Assembly (NCBI RefSeq): GCF_003641185.1
Contig: NZ_CP032757.1
Span: 2,170,001-2,234,000, forward strand
Source: Lactiplantibacillus pentosus
GTDB taxonomy: Bacteria > Bacillota > Bacilli > Lactobacillales > Lactobacillaceae
DNA: 64,000 nt
Direction of reading: 5' to 3'
Part shown: one piece after another, positions 8,361 through 18,213 of the stretch
Layout of the letters: each line of letters begins with the position of its first letter
How positions within the stretch are numbered: the first letter of the stretch is position 1
The notes under the pieces: model-generated
Database searches by the model: none
Seen by the model: only the letters and a program-made list of their open reading frames with translations
Told to the model about the DNA's origin: nothing
Program-made: the position numbers and the translations under genes

Positions 8361-9671
8361 TTACTTTTGAATTTTCGGCGTATCAGTTGGCTTGAGCTGA
8401 TGCCGTTTCCGGAGCTTGAAATAGCCCCAGGCGACGATGACGACGCCGACACCAGAAATCAAGTAAGGGCCAGTTGAACCACCAGCCACCGTTACTTTCT
8501 TATCACCAATATTCGGATTATACATCGTAATCGTTTGGCCAGTCATTGTCGATAAGTTAAACTTACTCAAATCAACTTTGAATTCAGCAATGGAATGCGA
8601 GCCGTCTTGAGCCACGTAGCCATTGCCAACGGTGCCGTACTGGCTACCTTCGTTCCATTTGCCACCTGTGAAGGAAACGGCCTTGACCGCCCCATCAGAT
8701 TGCGAACTTGGCATATCACCAGACCAAACGTAGTAATTTTGACCACTAATATCAAAATTATAATCGCCATACCCTGGTACCTGTCCGTATTTCATTTTAA
8801 CGTACACGTACACGTATTTACCATCGCTGACCATGGCGGTATAGCCATTATAGCCTTCTGTCAAACTGACATTTTTCCAATCATTAAACTTGCCATCGAT
8901 CGTAATGTTCAAATTATCGTTATCATTATTGGCATCATTGTTAGTCGTGGACGACGCCTTAGACGCTGACTCCGACTTATCACTGACGACACCGTTGGAA
9001 CTGACCGCTGCCGAACTGCTAGTGGTGCTCGTACTGCTCGTTGCGGTGCTGCTCGATGTAGAACTGCTTGCCGTACTTGAACTTGAGGCAGCACTCGATG
9101 AACTAGCTGATGACGTACTCGTCGAATCAGTGATGGTCCCCGCAGTCGTTGTGGCACTGTCAGAACCAATATTCGGGTTCGCCATGGTGATTTCCTTGCC
9201 GCTGGCCGTCGACGTTAACCCTAACTTGGTCAAATCAACTTGAAACTCGGCATAATTATGGTGGCCATCATTCGTGACATAACCAGTACCGACCGTCCCA
9301 TACTGGGTACCATCATTCCACTTGCCCCCAGTCAGCGTGAATGATTTGACACTTCCCGAACTAACGGAACTCGGGATATTACTTGACCAAACGTAGTAAG
9401 TCTTACCATCGATTTTGAAGTTATAGTCCCCATAACCCGGGACTTGACCATTCTTCATCTTGACGTACACATCGACGTACTTACCCTGACTGGCCAACGC
9501 GGTATAACCGTTATAGCCTTCTGTCAAATTGGCACTATCCCAATCACTCATCTTTCCATCGATGGTCACGCTGGTACTCGCTTTGGCGTTCACCGACTGA
9601 TTGACAACGGCACCCCCAGTCACACCAAGTGCCAACATGCCGAGAATTATCAATTTATTAATCTTTTTCAT
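8361..9671 (-). CDS. Secreted protein with C-terminal sorting tail, probable XrtG substrate
   Basis: Protein of about 436 aa. Seen in order: a Sec signal peptide (MKKINKLIILGMLALGVTGG, cleavage near NAKA), a repeat unit of about 130 aa starting VTIDGKMSDWDSANLTEGYN, a linker of about 70 aa almost entirely Ser/Ala/Thr, then a second closely similar unit starting ITIDGKFNDWKNVSLTEGYN. Last comes a GGSTGPY...GVGVVIVAWGYF hydrophobic segment with a basic tail. The tail fits the Firmicu-CTERM type recognised by XrtG. The Ser-rich linker is a plausible O-glycosylation region. Start at 9671 follows a GGAGGTG site. It lies 96 nt upstream of xrtG in the same transcription unit. Function of the repeated domain is unknown; it could bind sugar or another surface ligand. 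Confidence 0.85.
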   Translation of the reverse strand: MKKINKLIILGMLALGVTGGAVVNQSVNAKASTSVTIDGKMSDWDSANLTEGYNGYTALASQGKYVDVYVKMKNGQVPGYGDYNFKIDGKTYYVWSSNIPSSVSSGSVKSFTLTGGKWNDGTQYGTVGTGYVTNDGHHNYAEFQVDLTKLGLTSTASGKEITMANPNIGSDSATTTAGTITDSTSTSSASSSSAASSSSTASSSTSSSTATSSTSTTSSSAAVSSNGVVSDKSESASKASSTTNNDANNDNDNLNITIDGKFNDWKNVSLTEGYNGYTAMVSDGKYVYVYVKMKYGQVPGYGDYNFDISGQNYYVWSGDMPSSQSDGAVKAVSFTGGKWNEGSQYGTVGNGYVAQDGSHSIAEFKVDLSKFNLSTMTGQTITMYNPNIGDKKVTVAGGSTGPYLISGVGVVIVAWGYFKLRKRHQLKPTDTPKIQK

Positions 9672-9757
9672 CCGGTCACACCTCCAAAGCACTGATTAGG
9701 TTCATCATCAATCCTAGTAATGATGACCTACAAACAGGTTTCATTCTATAAACCAAT

Positions 9758-9790
9758 ATTATACTCTCAATAACAAATAATCAATCATTT
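9758..9790 (-). promoter_or_regulatory. Promoter and leader of the XrtG cluster
   Basis: Minus-strand TATAAT at 9758-9763 with a TTGATT/ATTGAT -35 15-16 bp upstream. The leader holds an inverted repeat (AATGA-a-ACCT ... AGGT-ca-TCATT, about 9718-9745) ahead of the ribosome site. The rest of 9791-9968 shows no gene. Confidence 0.55.
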
Positions 9791-9968
9791 ATTTCCATGT
9801 AAACGAACATAATCAAGGGACAGCGGCTTGTTGACGGTCACCAAAAAAACACCTAGACCAATTGATAGCCCATCCGAATTCTCTAACTGCACTTGACAAG
9901 GCGCCTAAATCACCCACGCTAGTCCGAGTAGTCCCGCTTACAGCTGAACCCACATGACATGTTGAGCC

Positions 9969-10002
9969 GAAAAAAACACGCTCCCCGGTTTGGAGAGCGT
10001 GT
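9969..10002 (-). terminator. Terminator of typA
   Basis: Minus-strand perfect 8-bp stem ACACGCTC/GAGCGTGT followed by seven T residues, 15 bp after the typA stop. Confidence 0.9.
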
Positions 10003-10016
10003 TAGTTAGCTGAAAA

Positions 10017-11855
10017 TTACTTGTTCATTTTCCGCTTCTTGGCTTCTTTTTCACGTGAGTTCGTGTTCAAGATACGTTTCCGTAAACGAACGTGTTCTGG
10101 CGTGATTTCGCAGAATTCGTCGCTGTTCAAGAATTCAAGTGATTCTTCCAACGTTAAATGAGTTGGCGTCTTGATTGTCGCCGTCAAGTCCTTGTTAGAA
10201 GAACGCACGTTGGTCATGTTCTTACCCTTGGTAATGTTAACCGAAATATCATTTTCACGGCTATTTTGACCAACGATCATACCTTCATAAACTTCAGTAC
10301 CTGGGTCAACAAAAATCGTTCCCCGGTCTTCAATCCCCATCGTTGCATACGTCGTCGTCTTACCTTGGTTGATTGAAACTAAGGCACCATTCCGACGACC
10401 TGGGTTCCAGTTAGGAATAACTGGCAAGTATTCAGAGAAGGTATGGTTCATGATCCCATATCCACGCGTCAATGAAAGGAATTCAGTGGAGTAACCGATC
10501 AAGCCCCGTGAAGGTGCTAAGAAGGTCAACCGAGTCTGGTTGTTACCAGTACTTTCCATGTTCTTCATTTCAGCTTTACGCTTCGATAAGGTATCGATAA
10601 TTGAACCAGTGTATTCGTCTGGCGTATCGATTTGAACAGATTCAAATGGTTCGCAACGTTTGCCATCGATTTCGCGATAGATAACTTCTGGACGGGAAGC
10701 TTGTAATTCATAACCTTCACGCCGTAACGTTTCAATTAAGATTGACAAATGCAATTCACCACGACCTGAAACGACCCATGAACCGGGTTCGTCAGTGTCG
10801 TCGACCCGTAACGAAACATCAGTTTCAAGTTCGGCCTTTAACCGCATTTCAAGTTGACGCGCCGTCACAAACTTCCCTTCCTTACCAGCAAATGGTGAGG
10901 AGTTGGTCCCGAAGGTCATTTGTAAAGTTGGTTCATCAATCCGCAAAATCGGTAAAGCTTCAGGGTTTGCTGAATCAGCAACCGTTTCACCAACGTTGAT
11001 GTCTTCCATCCCAGAAACCGCAACTAAGTCACCGGCATGGGCTTCGTCGATTTCCAACCGTTGTAATCCGAAGAACCCGAATAACTTAGTCACCCGGAAG
11101 TTCTTCTTACTACCGTCGAGCTTCATAACTGAAACGCTGTCGCCGACTTTGATCGTCCCACGGAAGACCCGACCAATTCCGACACGACCAACATAATCGT
11201 TGTAGTCCAATAGGGCCACTTGGAATTGTAATGGTTCGTCAGAGTTATCGATTGGTGATGGAATCGTCTTGATGATGGTATCAAAGATTGGTTTCATCGT
11301 GTGTTCCTGCTTAGCAGGATCTGATTCGTAACTAGAAGTCCCGTTCAAGGCTGAAACATAAACTACTGGGAAGTCTAATTGTGATTCGTCCGCGCCAAGT
11401 TCGATGAAGAGGTCAAGCACTTCGTCAACCACTTCTTCAGGACGGGCACCAGGACGGTCGATTTTGTTAATCACTACGATTGGTGTTAAGTGTTGTTCCA
11501 AAGCTTTCTTCAACACAAACCGAGTTTGGGGCATCGTTCCTTCAAACGCATCAACGACGAGTAACACCCCGTCAACCATGCGCATGATACGTTCAACTTC
11601 ACCACCGAAGTCGGCATGTCCTGGGGTATCCAGGATGTTGATTTGCTTGTCGCCGTAACGTACGGCCGTGTTTTTCGAAAGGATCGTGATACCGCGTTCC
11701 TTTTCAATGGCATTAGTGTCCATCGCCCGATCATCAATCTGGACGTGTTCGTCAAGGGTATCCGATTGTTTAAGCATTTCGTTAACCAACGTCGTTTTAC
11801 CGTGGTCAACGTGGGCAATAATGGCAATGTTGCGGATATCATCTCTAAATTTCAA
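10017..11855 (-). CDS. typA: Ribosome-associated translational GTPase TypA/BipA
   Basis: Protein of about 612 aa with the translation-factor GTPase domain: G1 [11 protein letters not shown], switch [17 protein letters not shown] and G4 NKIDRP. EF-G-like domains II, III and V follow, then the BipA-specific C-terminal domain. Known members bind the ribosome and help 50S assembly and stress or cold adaptation. I prefer the TTG start at 11855 ([19 protein letters not shown]) because an AAAGGAAG ribosome site lies at the right distance. An ATG at 11873 would add six residues but overlaps that site. Monocistronic, with its own promoter and terminator. Confidence 0.97.
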   Translation of the reverse strand: MKFRDDIRNIAIIAHVDHGKTTLVNEMLKQSDTLDEHVQIDDRAMDTNAIEKERGITILSKNTAVRYGDKQINILDTPGHADFGGEVERIMRMVDGVLLVVDAFEGTMPQTRFVLKKALEQHLTPIVVINKIDRPGARPEEVVDEVLDLFIELGADESQLDFPVVYVSALNGTSSYESDPAKQEHTMKPIFDTIIKTIPSPIDNSDEPLQFQVALLDYNDYVGRVGIGRVFRGTIKVGDSVSVMKLDGSKKNFRVTKLFGFFGLQRLEIDEAHAGDLVAVSGMEDINVGETVADSANPEALPILRIDEPTLQMTFGTNSSPFAGKEGKFVTARQLEMRLKAELETDVSLRVDDTDEPGSWVVSGRGELHLSILIETLRREGYELQASRPEVIYREIDGKRCEPFESVQIDTPDEYTGSIIDTLSKRKAEMKNMESTGNNQTRLTFLAPSRGLIGYSTEFLSLTRGYGIMNHTFSEYLPVIPNWNPGRRNGALVSINQGKTTTYATMGIEDRGTIFVDPGTEVYEGMIVGQNSRENDISVNITKGKNMTNVRSSNKDLTATIKTPTHLTLEESLEFLNSDEFCEITPEHVRLRKRILNTNSREKEAKKRKMNK

Positions 11856-11915
11856 AATTGATCTTCCTTTCATCCTTCAAAATTCTCACTATCCTCGATA
11901 GCAGAAATCTTACAT

Positions 11916-11944
11916 ATATTAATACAATCTGCCGTTACTATCAA
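11916..11944 (-). promoter_or_regulatory. Promoter of typA
   Basis: Minus-strand TTGATA (11939-11944), 17-bp spacer, TAATAT (11916-11921). About 60 bp before the TTG start; a small CTATC-gag-GATAG hairpin lies in the leader. Confidence 0.75.
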
Positions 11945-12005
11945 GTCATGACTGTGACCTGAATCGGCCGTAACGGCGCTTTCAGTGGTTTTCATCCATT
12001 GACAT

Positions 12006-12034
12006 AAAAAAACTGTGACATATGGGTCACAGTC
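12006..12034 (-). terminator. Terminator after the inositol-monophosphatase family gene
   Basis: Perfect 8-bp stem ACTGTGAC/GTCACAGT with a 6-nt loop and seven T residues on the minus strand, 10 bp after the stop at 12045. Confidence 0.9.
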
Positions 12035-12044
12035 CCACTACTTA

Positions 12045-12827
12045 CTAGACGATTGCCAAAATTGAACGTTGTGCACGTTTTGTCGCTATCAGTACAGCAC
12101 CCGATGATAACATATCAACCGGACTGCCGTCAAGAGTTGTGACCACCAAGCCCAGCGTTTCCGCTAGTACGCGACCAGCCGCAAAATCCCATGGCCGCAA
12201 GTATGAAAGATAGGCAATCAATTCCCCTGCCAGCACTTGACTGATTTGAATACCGGCACTACCCATGATGCGTGGCCCTAAGGAAGCAGCCACGACTGCT
12301 TGCATATTAAACCGGTCTTGAATAAGCAGTGGTGCACTGGCACCAAACAGGCCATCTGCTAGGTCGGCATCAGCTGGCGACTTCATCGGCTCACCGTTCA
12401 GTGTCACACCGAGCTGCGGACCGCCAGCATAGAGTTTATTGGCCATCACATCGTAAATATAGCCCAAGGTTGGCTCACCATCAACATAGAACCCAACCAT
12501 CATCGCAAAATGATTGCGTTGATGGACAAAATTCATCGTGCCATCAATGGGATCCACGATCCAGACGTGCCCGGCCATGCTAGTGACTCGGTCGCCAGTA
12601 CCCTCTTCGGCCAAAATATGAGCTGTGGGATCTAGTTGACGAATTTTGCTGATCAAAAAATCTTCGTTACTATGATCAACATTGGTCACTAAATCTCGTC
12701 GGCTGGTTTTTTCCGCCACCGTTAACTTGTTCCCCATCTTAGCCAAGACCTGCTCACGTGCCGTTTGCATCACCGTCTGCATGGCATCATTCAACTGTTT
12801 CACAACATTCGTTTGCACATTTGTCAC
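12045..12827 (-). CDS. Inositol monophosphatase family protein
   Basis: Protein of about 260 aa with the metal-dependent phosphatase signature: LAEEGTGD (metal-binding Glu), WIVDPIDGTMNFVH (the DPIDGT motif) and the late motif YLRPWDFAAGRVLAE. These enzymes dephosphorylate inositol phosphates, nucleotide phosphates such as PAP, or sugar phosphates; the substrate cannot be read from sequence. The GTG at 12827 directly follows the stop of the UPF0223 gene. A second GTG at 12818 has better spacing from AGGTG and is equally possible. Last gene of a three-gene unit, with a terminator behind it. Confidence 0.92.
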   Translation of the reverse strand: MTNVQTNVVKQLNDAMQTVMQTAREQVLAKMGNKLTVAEKTSRRDLVTNVDHSNEDFLISKIRQLDPTAHILAEEGTGDRVTSMAGHVWIVDPIDGTMNFVHQRNHFAMMVGFYVDGEPTLGYIYDVMANKLYAGGPQLGVTLNGEPMKSPADADLADGLFGASAPLLIQDRFNMQAVVAASLGPRIMGSAGIQISQVLAGELIAYLSYLRPWDFAAGRVLAETLGLVVTTLDGSPVDMLSSGAVLIATKRAQRSILAIV

Positions 12828-13121
12828 CTAGTCTCGGTATTGAAATCGTTGCTTATTGGTTGCTCGTGCGGCTTGCATCGTTTGATAGATCCGATAACCT
12901 GAAGCGGCTTCATAATCACGTGAGAGTCGCTTTTCTTCAGATTTCGCCGGAACGACCGTCTTGAAATCATCATACGCCGCTAATAACTCCGCCGTTGCAA
13001 TCGAGCTTTCATTTGCCGCTTCAATTGCCTGGTAGAAAGTCGTCACCTTGATGATATCAGCCGTCGTCCACGTTTCATCAAGCGGATATTGATAATTATC
13101 ACTGTGCTTTGGCATCTTCAT
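12828..13121 (-). CDS. UPF0223 family protein
   Basis: Small soluble protein of 97 aa rich in charged residues, matching the UPF0223 family of Firmicutes (motifs YPLDETWTTADIIKVTTFYQ and the basic C-terminus TNKQRFQYRD). Function is unknown. In this family the gene is often next to an inositol monophosphatase gene, as here. It overlaps the end of the LDH-like gene by 23 nt and its stop abuts the next start, so translation is probably coupled. ATG codons at 13121 and 13115 both follow a GGGGAG site. Confidence 0.88.
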   Translation of the reverse strand: MKMPKHSDNYQYPLDETWTTADIIKVTTFYQAIEAANESSIATAELLAAYDDFKTVVPAKSEEKRLSRDYEAASGYRIYQTMQAARATNKQRFQYRD

Positions 13122-14040
13122 CCAACTCCCCTGCCGTGACCCGGGCTAGCTCTTCACGAACCTGTCCCGCAATCTCAGCATATTCTTTTTGCTCCTCATC
13201 AGACAAGACCATATCTGCCATCCGTTTAAGGCCATTGGCACTAATCAGCACGGGTGAGGACAGTCCAACCAGCTGGTCATCATCGCCACTCGCTTGAATA
13301 TTAGTCACCGTCCCAATGAAGGGCGTCTGCGCATAAAACGCGTTGAGTATCTGTACTAATGCTAACACACTCAGGGTCTGATTAGTAATCATCGTCGCGT
13401 CATCGATTTGATCAGTCGCAGCCGTCATCTCATCCATCCCAAAACTAATATCTTGGTTGGCCAAGTAGGTCATCACTGGCGACGGACCGATATACGAGCG
13501 GCTCCAAGAAATCAAGTGGGCAGCTGCAGTTCCAACAACAAACGCCCGGACATCAGCCGGCCCAACACTCAATTGTTGCCGAAGAAGCTGTTCCAACAAG
13601 CGACTCTGTGGCAAGGTACCAACACCAATGACTTTGGAGTGGTCAATGCCACTAAACTTGGCAGCGAGTACACTTAATACGGCGTCATTACTACCTGCCA
13701 ACACAATTTTACCGTTAAAACCGGCACCCATTGCATCGTTAACAAACGACCGGAATAATGGCAAGGTCGCCTTTAAATCACCACTAGCATCACCATCGGC
13801 AGCCAGTGGCACTAAATTTCCAATAATTAAACTATCGGCTTGTGAATAGTCTGGTTTGAGCTGTGCATCTAAAGCAAACTGACGACAAGTCAAACTAGCC
13901 GTGATGAGCGCCTGATAACGTGGCGCTTCATCCGCTTGCGTCGCGACAACCAACTTAATTGGTAAATCCTTAGCAATCGCAACCAAGATCAATTGTTGTA
14001 CGAACTCGAATAATCCCCGAATAATAACTGTATTGATCAT
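13099..14040 (-). CDS. Degenerate lactate/malate dehydrogenase-like protein
   Basis: Protein of about 313 aa that follows the fold order of L-lactate dehydrogenases, best seen in VIGVGTLPQSRLLEQLLRQQ (family VIGSGT...) and SRSYIGPSPV. Two key sites are lost. The N-terminal GxGxxG nucleotide-binding motif is replaced by IRGLFEF, and the catalytic EHGD motif reads GTAAAH, so the active-site His is missing. It is unlikely to act as a normal LDH and may be a structural or regulatory relative. Start at 14040 (MINTVIIRG) has a GGAGGG site and a promoter just upstream. First gene of a unit with UPF0223 and the inositol-monophosphatase family gene. Confidence 0.8.
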   Translation of the reverse strand: MINTVIIRGLFEFVQQLILVAIAKDLPIKLVVATQADEAPRYQALITASLTCRQFALDAQLKPDYSQADSLIIGNLVPLAADGDASGDLKATLPLFRSFVNDAMGAGFNGKIVLAGSNDAVLSVLAAKFSGIDHSKVIGVGTLPQSRLLEQLLRQQLSVGPADVRAFVVGTAAAHLISWSRSYIGPSPVMTYLANQDISFGMDEMTAATDQIDDATMITNQTLSVLALVQILNAFYAQTPFIGTVTNIQASGDDDQLVGLSSPVLISANGLKRMADMVLSDEEQKEYAEIAGQVREELARVTAGELDEDAKAQ

Positions 14041-14066
14041 TTTAATCCCTCCAACCTTCGCTAATA

Positions 14067-14094
14067 ATTGTACCTGAGCTGTCAACGAATTCAA
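14067..14094 (-). promoter_or_regulatory. Promoter of the LDH-like three-gene unit
   Basis: Minus-strand TTGAAT (14089-14094), 16-bp spacer, TACAAT (14067-14072), 27 bp before the ATG at 14040. It rules out a longer N-terminus. Confidence 0.65.
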
Positions 14095-14278
14095 GTAAAT
14101 GTTAACAAAAAGCTTACCATTTTGTAACATTAACGCTAGCCCAATCCGAGTTCAGGTCACATTCCCCGCTCGCTGCCGACCTACCACAGTGTAGACCATT
14201 TACTGATAAAAGTTTGGCCCGGATATCTAATAATTACGCAAAATCTTCCCAATAACGCGTGACTCATTTCACTTAATG

Positions 14279-15244
14279 ACGCATTGTACTTCTTGATTTG
14301 TCATGAATAATGATTAAAACGTGCTATTTTCTGAGTTCAAATGCAGCCAGCTGAGACCCGCTGGAAACAGTGCGAGTTACCGTAAACTTTCTGTGGTAGA
14401 TGCTTCCTACGCCGGCTTCCAGGCATTCTGGGCAATGGCCGGAACGTGGTGGACGCAGATTTAAGCCGACAACCCACGTCTTAAATACTGGTCTTTCACT
14501 AACCAAGCCAAAAACGCTTGCTAAGTGAAATTTCACCACTGGACCTTGCCCAGAATACCTTCCAGCCGGGACACTATTCGAAAGGCGGACATTTGCGGAC
14601 TCAACTTTTTATTGAATTAGTCGTTGGTTCTTAGCCCACGATCATTTTGATAGTCAACTGTAAGGCTGGTTTTAAACAATAGCTGACCATTTTGACCCAT
14701 GCTTTAGAACTTCTACCCAGCAGTTTCACTGAAATTGTTAGAATTTTCTTTAGCCGTTTGAGATGGCAAAGTCAGAAACTATAAACGAAGGCAATTTTAT
14801 CGACTAAATTCAAGACTAGCGGCCGTGGATTTTGTGAATCATATTCGGTAACCTTCTCAGTATTAAAGTGCCATAAAGTATCATCGAATATCGATCAAAA
14901 GTTTGCTCGAAGGATCTGTCTCCTAACATTCAGTGGTCAATTGCACCAAAGTAGGTGGTCGTTCATCTGCCATTCGAGCGGGTTCCCGACTGGAGGGGCC
15001 GGCTGACAATGCTCAAGGGCGAAATTCTTCTTGTCCGGGTGGGGTTCCCGGGCTAGAAGAAGACTCGTATTTGAAATTGCGCAGTGGGTTTCTGCGTGAG
15101 TTCAAATCGATGTCCGCCCTGTTCCAGCGTTGTCAGCCGGCCCCGGAAGTCAGACTAAGACGCGCATCGGATTACGAACAGTAAGCCACACAATTGGCAC
15201 GTTTGAATCATCATTCACACCAAATTGGCCAACGCAATACGAGC
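14279..15244 (+). repeat. Dispersed structured repeat, copy 2
   Basis: A non-coding element of about 965 bp, same orientation as copy 5. The left end ACGCATTGTACTTCTTGATT and right end near AACGCAATACG are degenerate inverted repeats (AATGATTAAAACGTGC against GCACGTTTGAATCAT). A 7-bp direct repeat with one mismatch (CTTAATG before, CTTAATC after) may be an old target duplication. It keeps the long central segment also found in copy 3. The hairpin at 15025-15061 has a different sequence from the other copies, but both sides changed together, so a 15-bp stem remains. It fills the gap between the pdhD terminator and the LDH-like gene promoter; no gene seen. Confidence 0.85.
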
Positions 15245-15371
15245 TTAATCGAATTATTCACTGTTCACGCATGGGTCATCCGGTTGATGGATCTCCCATT
15301 TTATCACGATTCAGTCTGCAACACCTGCCAGGTTGTTCTGACGATAGTGTTCAGCCGCGACTAATGCTATG

Positions 15372-15406
15372 TAAAACAAAAGTTTGAGGCTTGCACCTCA
15401 AACTTT
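15372..15406 (-). terminator. Terminator of the pdh operon
   Basis: Minus-strand perfect 11-bp stem AAAGTTTGAGG/CCTCAAACTTT followed by TGTTTT, 11 bp after the pdhD stop. Confidence 0.85.
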
Positions 15407-15416
15407 CAGTCATTAT

Positions 15417-16829
15417 TTAGATATGCGTTGGGTAACCCATCGCTTCATCCGCGGCTTCTTGGACAACTTCACCTAAGGTTGGGTGTGGATGAATCGTCAA
15501 AGCAAGGTCTTCAACGTTCATACCACCATTGACCGCAACACTCAGTTCAGAAATCAAGTCACTTGCACCAGGACCGGCAATTTGAGCACCGACGATGGTT
15601 CCTTCATCCTTGGTACTTACCAAGCGGAAGAACCCATCCATCGAGTTCAATGAGATGGCCCGACCATTCCCAGCAAATGGGAATTTCGACGTTTTGACTT
15701 GTAAGCCAGCTGCTTCAGCATCCGCCTTCGTCATTCCGACCGTTGCCAATTCAGGATCTGTAAAGCAGACCGCTGGAATCGAAACGTAGTCATTGGCTGT
15801 CTTCTTGCCGCTAATGGCACCAGCAGCGACTTTTGCTTCTGCAAAGGCCTTGTGTGCTAAGGCAGCACCAGCAACGATGTCACCAATGGCATAAATGTCT
15901 TCAGCAGCAGTCCGGCCTTGTTCGTCGACTTCGATCAAGCCCCGTTTTGTGAGCTTAACATCCGTGTATTCCAAGCCCATGTCATCGGTATTTGGCCGCC
16001 GACCAACGGTAACCATCACGTAATCAGCGTGAATCTCAGTTTCCTTACCGTCGACAGCGTACGTCACCGTTACACCGCTATCATCTTGTTCAGAGTTCTT
16101 AGCCATCGCATTAGTGATGACGTCGACCCCTTTCTTCTTAAAGCTATTCAAGACAAGCTTGACCATATCCTTTTCGAAGTTTGGCAAGATTTGTGGGGTA
16201 CCTTCAAGAATCGTCACATGGGCACCAAGGTTGGCATAAGCACCGGCTAATTCAGAGCCGATGTAGCCCCCACCGATAACAACTAATTCTTTTGGTACTT
16301 CTGGTAAGTTCAAACCGCCAGTAGAATCGACTACTCGACCACTGAATTTAAACCCAGGAATTTCAACTGGGCGTGAACCCGTTGCAATAATCAAATGTTT
16401 AAACTTGTACGTTTGTCCAGTATGGTCACCATTCATGACCCGCAACGTATGGTTATCGTGCATGTAAGCTTCACCACGGACAACTTCTACTTTGTGCTTT
16501 TTAAGCAACATTTCGACCCCACCGGTTAGACGGTCCACCACTTGATGGTCCTTCCAATCCTGAGTGACCTTGAAGTCCAAGATTGGGTCTTGGATGTTCT
16601 TGATTCCAAAAATCTTGCTATCCTTAGCTTCTTGGAACCGATGTCCAGCGCTGATCAAAGCCTTTGATGGAATACAGCCAACGTTAAGGCAGACACCACC
16701 GATATATTCCTTTTCAACCACGGTGACTTTTTGGCCGAGTTCCGCGGCCCGAATCGCAGCGACGTAACCCCCAGGGCCTGCGCCGATGATCATTGTATCG
16801 CGTTCTTCAGCAAAATCTCCTACAACCAT
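15417..16829 (-). CDS. pdhD: Dihydrolipoamide dehydrogenase (E3 of pyruvate dehydrogenase)
   Basis: FAD enzyme of 470 aa that reoxidises dihydrolipoamide on E2 with NAD. Seen: the N-terminal FAD motif [10 protein letters not shown], the redox disulfide [13 protein letters not shown] (Cys47, Cys52), the NAD-binding GGGYIGSE and the C-terminal HPHPTLGE motif with the catalytic His. Usual family length. Last gene of pdhABCD; its ribosome site GATGAGG overlaps the pdhC stop, 7 nt away. Confidence 0.98.
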   Translation of the reverse strand: MVVGDFAEERDTMIIGAGPGGYVAAIRAAELGQKVTVVEKEYIGGVCLNVGCIPSKALISAGHRFQEAKDSKIFGIKNIQDPILDFKVTQDWKDHQVVDRLTGGVEMLLKKHKVEVVRGEAYMHDNHTLRVMNGDHTGQTYKFKHLIIATGSRPVEIPGFKFSGRVVDSTGGLNLPEVPKELVVIGGGYIGSELAGAYANLGAHVTILEGTPQILPNFEKDMVKLVLNSFKKKGVDVITNAMAKNSEQDDSGVTVTYAVDGKETEIHADYVMVTVGRRPNTDDMGLEYTDVKLTKRGLIEVDEQGRTAAEDIYAIGDIVAGAALAHKAFAEAKVAAGAISGKKTANDYVSIPAVCFTDPELATVGMTKADAEAAGLQVKTSKFPFAGNGRAISLNSMDGFFRLVSTKDEGTIVGAQIAGPGASDLISELSVAVNGGMNVEDLALTIHPHPTLGEVVQEAADEAMGYPTHI

Positions 16830-16836
16830 TCTGACC

Positions 16837-18156
16837 TCATCCTTCCATCAAAAGTAATTCTGGATCATGTAGCAATTGTTTCAATAAGTTCATGGCCCGT
16901 TGTGCAGTCGCCCCATCGATCAAACGGTGATCAAAACTGAGTGACAACTTCTGCATCTTACCAACCACGATTTCACCGTCGTCATTGACGTATGGTTCTT
17001 GACCAATCCGGCCGACCCCGAGGATCGCAACTTCCGGTTGGTTGATAACTGGCGTGAACCAGCCGCCACCAATTGACCCAATATTACTGATCGTAATCGA
17101 ACCACCGCTCATTTCGTTGGCCTTCAACTTACCGTCGTATGCTTTTTGCGTATTGTCGGTAATTTCCTTGGCAATTGCAAAGAGTCCTTTGCCTTCAGCA
17201 TGCTTGATATTTGGTACTAACAAGCCACGGTCGGTGTCGGTCGCAATCCCAATGTTGAAGTAGTGCTTGTAAACGATTTCCTTATTAGCATCGTCAATTG
17301 ATGCATTTAATTCTGGGAATTGTTGTAGCACTGCAACTAAGGCTTTAACGAAGTATGGCAAGAAGGTCAAATGAATATCGCGATCTAACGCAATTTGCTT
17401 GTACTTCTTCCGATGAGCCATCAAGGCACTCACTTCGACTTCATCAAATAAGGTAACATGTGGCGCCGTATGCTTACTGTTGACCATCGCTTTAGAAATT
17501 GCTTTCCGAATTGGGGTCATCTTTTCGCGAGTTTCTAATTCTGGTGTATCTGAAACGTACGGTTTAACTGGCGTTGGTGCTGGTGCTGCTGATTCTGCGG
17601 GTGCAGTTTCGGCAGGAGCCGCTGCTGGCTTAGCACCAGTAGCCGTTGGTGCGCCAGTGTAATTATCAATATCTTGCTTCGTGATTTGACCGTGAGCACC
17701 AGTTGGGGTCACCAAGGTAATATCAATATCTTTATCACGCGCATATTGACGAACAGATGGCATTGCCAAGACCCGTTTGTTAGGATCTCCAGCAGCCGGG
17801 GTGCCAGTTGGTTGCGCTGGTGCTGCTGATTCAGCAGGGGCCGAACTAGTGTCTGCAGCAGGGGTAGCTTCAGCCGCTGCTGGTTCATCCGCTTTAGCAG
17901 CGGGTGCCGCATCGCCAGAACCGTCATCGATTGTTACGATAACGTCACCAATCTTGGCAGTTTCACCTTCTGGAACTAAAATATCGATCACTTTACCACT
18001 CACTGGCGAAGGTAATTCCTCCACTGATTTATCATTTTGAATTTCAACTAGAGAATCGTCTTCTTTGACTTCATCACCAGGTTTTACGAGCCATGATGCA
18101 ATTTCGCCTTCTTCAAGGCCTTCACCAAGCTCTGGTAATTTAAACTCGTAAGCCAT
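16837..18156 (-). CDS. pdhC: Dihydrolipoamide acetyltransferase (E2 of pyruvate dehydrogenase)
   Basis: Core subunit of the complex, 439 aa, moving the acetyl group to CoA. Domains in order: one lipoyl domain (residues 1-80, lipoylated Lys43 in NDKSVEE), an Ala/Pro-rich linker, a peripheral subunit-binding domain (about 129-170, [19 protein letters not shown]), a second Ala/Pro linker, and the catalytic domain ending with [10 protein letters not shown]. Some E2 proteins carry two or three lipoyl domains; here there is one. Third gene of the operon. Confidence 0.98.
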   Translation of the reverse strand: MAYEFKLPELGEGLEEGEIASWLVKPGDEVKEDDSLVEIQNDKSVEELPSPVSGKVIDILVPEGETAKIGDVIVTIDDGSGDAAPAAKADEPAAAEATPAADTSSAPAESAAPAQPTGTPAAGDPNKRVLAMPSVRQYARDKDIDITLVTPTGAHGQITKQDIDNYTGAPTATGAKPAAAPAETAPAESAAPAPTPVKPYVSDTPELETREKMTPIRKAISKAMVNSKHTAPHVTLFDEVEVSALMAHRKKYKQIALDRDIHLTFLPYFVKALVAVLQQFPELNASIDDANKEIVYKHYFNIGIATDTDRGLLVPNIKHAEGKGLFAIAKEITDNTQKAYDGKLKANEMSGGSITISNIGSIGGGWFTPVINQPEVAILGVGRIGQEPYVNDDGEIVVGKMQKLSLSFDHRLIDGATAQRAMNLLKQLLHDPELLLMEG

Positions 18157-18213
18157 TGGATAACTTCCTTTCCTGACAGTCTCAGGTGACTGTTTTTCGA
18201 TGTCGCGTCTTGC

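Noticed and set aside
8890..9243. A 117-aa plus-strand frame rich in Leu, Val and Asp
   Set aside because: It is antisense to the Ser-rich linker of the XrtG substrate; low-complexity Ser/Ala codons create long open antisense frames.
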